This document shows positions 6,637-8,418 of a stretch of DNA of 8,418 bases, one piece after another; position 1 is the stretch's first letter; every line of letters starts with the position of its first letter. A model generated the notes under the pieces. That model had not been told where the DNA came from. It saw nothing but the letters and a program-made list of their open reading frames with translations, and did no database searches. The position numbers and the translations under genes were made by a program. The DNA comes from Thermocladium sp049965935. GTDB lineage: Archaea > Thermoproteota > Thermoprotei > Thermoproteales > Thermocladiaceae. The DNA lies in assembly GCA_049965935.1 (NCBI GenBank), contig JBMFVP010000063.1, forward strand, positions 1 through 8,418. The letters are read 5' to 3'.

Positions 6637-7084
6637 ATCCGGACTCCCCCTTCCCTAGTAGAATCCTTAATATCAATAATGATTTATAAATGGCTCTCCG
6701 TGTTTCTTCTCTTCGCAGCTCGCTGACGAGTTGAGATAATGAGACCGGCCCCACATCGCTATTGGCTACTTGAATAGCGGAACGAATCTTTGCTGCATCA
6801 ATGCCATTAATTAAATTAATCAAATCAATTATTTTTTCTAAATCATCATCCTTTATGGATGATAATAGATTAATAACCTTATTCCAATCAATTCCATTAA
6901 TTACGCTCAATAATTTGCCAAGCAACTCAACTAGATTAAGGCTGGACTCAACCAGTCGTTGTAACTCCTCATCGCTGAGAATTAATTGTATTGAATCGAG
7001 GATACCCAGCTCATCTAGCCTCTCAAGTATATTTATTGCCTTAGCCACAGCATCCTGCTGCATAAGCATATTATAGAGATCCAC
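6626..7084 (-). CDS. DUF1641-like all-helical protein
   Basis: A 152-residue leucine/isoleucine-rich, probably all-helical protein. The C-terminal part, GPVSLSQLVSELRREETRRA (112-131) leading into IYKSLLILRILLGKG, resembles the DUF1641 domain, whose function is unknown; elsewhere such proteins often accompany redox enzymes such as formate dehydrogenase-like or sulfide:quinone reductase genes, none of which is here. The middle contains a 30-residue internal repeat: LLSVINGIDWNKVINLL (58-74) and LINLINGIDAAKIRSAI (88-104). The longest frame starts at a GTG (7084) preceded by AGGT. An ATG at 7069, giving MLMQQD, is a serious alternative because the TATA-like element at 7101-7108 would start transcription near 7078. 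It overlaps the reductase gene by 11 nt, tail to tail. Confidence 0.72.
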   Translation of the reverse strand: MDLYNMLMQQDAVAKAINILERLDELGILDSIQLILSDEELQRLVESSLNLVELLGKLLSVINGIDWNKVINLLSSIKDDDLEKIIDLINLINGIDAAKIRSAIQVANSDVGPVSLSQLVSELRREETRRAIYKSLLILRILLGKGESGSRT

Positions 7085-7100
7085 CTAAAAAAGCCATTCA

Positions 7101-7123
7101 TTAATATACCTAAGAACTATAAT
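7101..7123 (-). promoter_or_regulatory. Candidate promoter of the DUF1641-like gene
   Basis: On the minus strand GTATATTAA (about 7101-7109) would initiate near 7078, favouring the ATG at 7069. A further CATTATAG (about 7115-7123) would initiate near 7092 and permit the GTG at 7084. The choice between the two TATA candidates decides the protein's start. Confidence 0.4.
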
Positions 7124-7128
7124 GCTTA

Positions 7129-7156
7129 TTCCGCTTAACCGGTTCCGCTTAACCGG
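7129..7156. repeat. Perfect 14-bp tandem duplication
   Basis: TTCCGCTTAACCGG occurs twice with no gap (7129-7142 and 7143-7156), creating the palindrome AACCGGTT at the junction. The second copy ends exactly where the TnpB-like remnant begins (ACTTGACC at 7157). IS200/IS605 elements make no target duplication, so it is not a standard insertion scar. Replication slippage or a two-site protein-binding array are possible. Confidence 0.75.
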
Positions 7157-7335
7157 ACTTGACCTCCTCCCCGCCATAAGGGGGTTCCCCGGGGTCTAGG
7201 GGGTTACGCCCCCACGGGCGCTACTCGGGTTGCGGGAGTCGGCCCAAAAAATCACTAAACAACAACACCCCTCACGCAAGCACCTAAAAATTCTAGGAAT
7301 CCCCAACCTTAGAAAGGCTAGGTTTACCACTTTTT
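7157..7335 (-). mobile_element. Remnant of the 3' (right) end of an IS200/IS605 TnpB-type element
   Basis: Read on the minus strand, a short open frame (7333 to 7196) ends in DSRNPSSARGGVTP and a TAG. It is followed by GC-rich sequence ending CTTATGGCGGGGAGGAGGTC, a pattern common at the right ends of archaeal TnpB elements, where the guide (omega) RNA scaffold is encoded. The block 7162-7175 and GGGGGTTA at 7199-7206 recur in the element near 5600. Upstream of the frame there is a stop (7334-7336) and no RuvC-like domain, so any TnpB here is reduced to its last codons. Identification rests on remembered family patterns, not on alignment. Confidence 0.45.
7196..7333 (-). pseudogene. C-terminal scrap of a TnpB-like protein
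   Basis: The open frame of about 45 codons has no plausible start and ends WADSRNPSSARGGVTP before TAG, a tail like those that close archaeal TnpB proteins at the element's right end. The residues before it (FRCLREGCCCLVIF) match nothing I know, so only the last 15 or so codons may be original sequence. It could simply be non-coding. Confidence 0.35.
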
Positions 7336-7414
7336 ATTAACTCAATATCATATGCAGAGATATTTCTATGGTTGTTATCTGCCGCAGGACTTCTTACTCC
7401 TTAAATCCCCCTTA

Positions 7415-7432
7415 AAGTTAAAAAAAGGGAGG
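7415..7432 (+). promoter_or_regulatory. Promoter and purine tract before the dephospho-CoA kinase gene
   Basis: AAGTTAAAAAAAG is TATA-like and centred about 25 nt before the ATG at 7446, implying a leaderless message. GGGAGG at 7427-7432 looks like a ribosome binding site but lies 13 nt from the ATG and would fall upstream of the transcript start, so it is probably not used. Confidence 0.4.
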
Positions 7433-7445
7433 AGCATTATTATTC

Positions 7446-7976
7446 ATGTACAGATTAAGCAGTGGTTTTCTAAGGGAATTGATGGCTATACCCTTTGCAG
7501 TGGCTATACCGAGGGAACCGCCGGCATCAATCGAGGCTGCTAAGGCTATGACTGAGGATTTTGGCTTATGGCCCTTAATTGCTGTAGGCGATGTAGTAGC
7601 CATGAATATTGGAAAATATTGGAGGGAACCTGATGTAGTCATAATTGATGGCAAGACTCAGAGAAGAATAATAAGTAATGGTCCTAGCAATGCTAGGATC
7701 ATAATTGATAATCCGCCCGCCACCCTCATGGATTCGGCATTCGAGGCCGTGAAGAGCGCCGTGAGTATCGCAATGGCTGGAGGAAGAGCTACCATAATGG
7801 TGAGAGGTGAAGAGGACCTATTAGCTATACCGGCTGTTTTGGAGTCCCCACCCAAGAGCGCGGTGGTTTATGGTCTTTACACTGGTTACTTAGTACTTAT
7901 TCCAGTGACCCAGGAGTATAAGTTGCTTATGCTAAAATTATTAACATTAATGCAAAGGTCGGCATCCTCACCTTAA
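7446..7976 (+). CDS. GTP-dependent dephospho-CoA kinase (archaeal, DUF359 family)
   Basis: A 176-residue cytosolic enzyme expected to phosphorylate the 3'-hydroxyl of dephospho-CoA with GTP, the last step of coenzyme A synthesis. The family (formerly DUF359) replaces bacterial-type CoaE in archaea and is related to thiamine pyrophosphokinase, not P-loop kinases. Visible motifs: LRELMAIPF near the N-terminus, VGDVVAMNI (47-55), DVVIIDGKTQRR (63-74), NPPATL (89-94), the acidic GEEDLLAIPAV (121-131) and VVYGLYTGYLVLIPV (140-154). Conserved acidic residues D49, D68, E122, E123 and D124 probably serve metal and nucleotide binding. Length matches the family (about 170-190). There is no P-loop, as expected. 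It is a single gene with its own promoter; no other CoA-pathway gene is in view. Confidence 0.9.
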   Translation: MYRLSSGFLRELMAIPFAVAIPREPPASIEAAKAMTEDFGLWPLIAVGDVVAMNIGKYWREPDVVIIDGKTQRRIISNGPSNARIIIDNPPATLMDSAFEAVKSAVSIAMAGGRATIMVRGEEDLLAIPAVLESPPKSAVVYGLYTGYLVLIPVTQEYKLLMLKLLTLMQRSASSP

Positions 7977-8170
7977 TGGATCGAAATTACCCAAGGAGTC
8001 TTGATTGCCATTGTGGATTACCCGCTTCCTTCGCTAACATTAAGGGATAGGCCCTCTCCAAAAAATCAAGAGATCGAAAAATAGTTAATCAAGGCACTCA
8101 TAGTTTAAACCATTTGTGCATAATCTACCGTGAATGATGCCCGTTCTTATCTCATGGCTTAGGATTTTAG

Positions 8171-8245
8171 CGCCTCGGCCGGGATTTGAACCCGGGTTTC
8201 GGGCTCGACAGGCCCGCATCCTAGACCAGGCTGAACGACCGAGGC
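8171..8245 (-). tRNA. tRNA-Asp (anticodon GTC)
   Basis: A complete cloverleaf on the minus strand: acceptor stem GCCTCGG/CCGAGGC (7 bp), D-arm stem GTTC/GGAT, anticodon stem CGGGC/GCCCG around loop CTGTCGA (anticodon GTC, reading GAC and GAU), a 4-nt variable loop, and T-arm CCGGG TTCAAAT CCCGG. The discriminator is G, as expected for aspartate. CCA is not encoded and there is no intron, which is worth noting because some Thermoproteales have many intron-containing or split tRNA genes. Confidence 0.95.
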
Positions 8246-8268
8246 TCGAATGAAGACCTTGGTAACCG

Positions 8269-8285
8269 TTATTTTAAGTTTTTCC
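8269..8285 (-). promoter_or_regulatory. Promoter of tRNA-Asp
   Basis: On the minus strand GGGAAAAACTTAAAATAA contains a BRE-like GAAAAA and TATA-like CTTAAAATA, centred about 30 nt before the mature 5' end at 8245. Predicted initiation near 8249 leaves a 5' leader of only a few nucleotides. Confidence 0.55.
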
Positions 8286-8339
8286 CTATCACATTTGATT
8301 AGCTCTCACCCATAATGGCTAAGCTCCCTATGAGTTGAC

Positions 8340-8367
8340 AATAAATTATAATAAATTATTATATACT
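8340..8367 (+). promoter_or_regulatory. AT-rich tandem repeat and TATA box at the right edge
   Basis: AATAAATTAT is repeated in tandem (8340-8349, 8350-8359) and runs into TTATATACT (8359-8367). Plus-strand transcription would begin near 8389. A GTG at 8398 opens a frame (VFSGAWL) that remains open at the window end. It could be the first codons of a gene, but seven codons are not evidence of one. Confidence 0.35.
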
Positions 8368-8418
8368 TTTTGTACGTATTGTTTTTTGAAAGTTTTGGTG
8401 TTCTCAGGTGCTTGGTTA

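Noticed and set aside
6801..7076. Plus-strand frame of 91 codons opposite the DUF1641-like gene
   Set aside because: Its serine/isoleucine repeats are a mirror of the leucine/isoleucine-rich helical protein on the other strand, which has the better domain resemblance and its own promoter.
5587..7165. Shared GTCAAGTCC at 5588-5596 (plus) and 7164-7156 (minus)
   Set aside because: A 9-mer in opposite orientation relative to the two remnants; it does not fit their alignment and can be chance.
7352..7543. Plus-strand frame of 63 codons overlapping the start of the dephospho-CoA kinase gene
   Set aside because: It overlaps a well-supported gene in another frame and looks like no known protein.
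7418..7855. Minus-strand frames opposite the dephospho-CoA kinase gene
   Set aside because: Antisense to conserved family motifs; alanine-rich shadow translations.
7977..8170. C/D box small RNA near the ATGATGC at about 8133-8139
   Set aside because: No paired D box (CTGA) at the right distance and no second C'/D' pair on either strand.
1..8418. CRISPR array
   Set aside because: No regularly spaced repeats; the only tandem repeats are the 14-bp and 10-bp duplications, which have no spacers.

Overview
The window looks like chromosomal DNA of a thermophilic crenarchaeon, probably of the Thermoproteales. The order-level guess is soft. What supports an archaeon: a GTP-dependent dephospho-CoA kinase (an archaeal family), TATA/BRE-like promoters that often sit about 25-30 nt before the start codon (leaderless genes), a tRNA gene without an encoded CCA end, and heavy use of ATA, AGG and AGA codons. 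No rRNA, replication origin, CRISPR array or intact mobile element is visible.

Layout. Bases 1-24 (minus) appear to be the first codons of a gene running off the left edge. A minus-strand N-acetylglucosamine-6-phosphate deacetylase (nagA, 160-1287) follows, with a hairpin centred on its stop codon and a perfect 16-bp palindrome just upstream of its start. Divergent from it is a plus-strand cluster: thioredoxin reductase (1440-2441), a CxxCxxCC metal-cluster protein overlapping it by 4 nt (2438-2881), and, 81 nt on, an unrecognised polytopic membrane protein (2963-3709). An AT-rich convergent gap (3710-3991) holds an orphan TATA box and a stem-loop with a T-run. Next comes a minus-strand APC-family amino acid permease (3992-5359). 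A 419-nt gap contains a GC-rich structured element. An aldo/keto reductase (5779-6636, plus) then overlaps tail to tail by 11 nt with a DUF1641-like helical protein (6626-7084, minus). The 361-nt gap 7085-7445 carries a 14-bp tandem duplication and what looks like the decayed 3' end of an IS200/IS605 TnpB element, which resembles the element near 5600-5690. GTP-dependent dephospho-CoA kinase (7446-7976, plus) and an intron-less tRNA-Asp(GTC) (8171-8245, minus) close the window. A TATA-like promoter with a 10-bp tandem repeat lies at the right edge.

How the genes fit together. Most are single-gene units with their own promoters: amino-sugar catabolism, amino acid uptake, CoA synthesis, carbonyl reduction and tRNA. 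Only trxB and the CxxCxxCC gene are clearly coupled; a joint redox/metal role is inferred. I found no clear new multi-gene system. The least explained items are the two related GC-rich, TnpB-end-like elements, the palindrome and stop-codon hairpin framing nagA, and the orphan promoter/terminator pair at 3827-3916.
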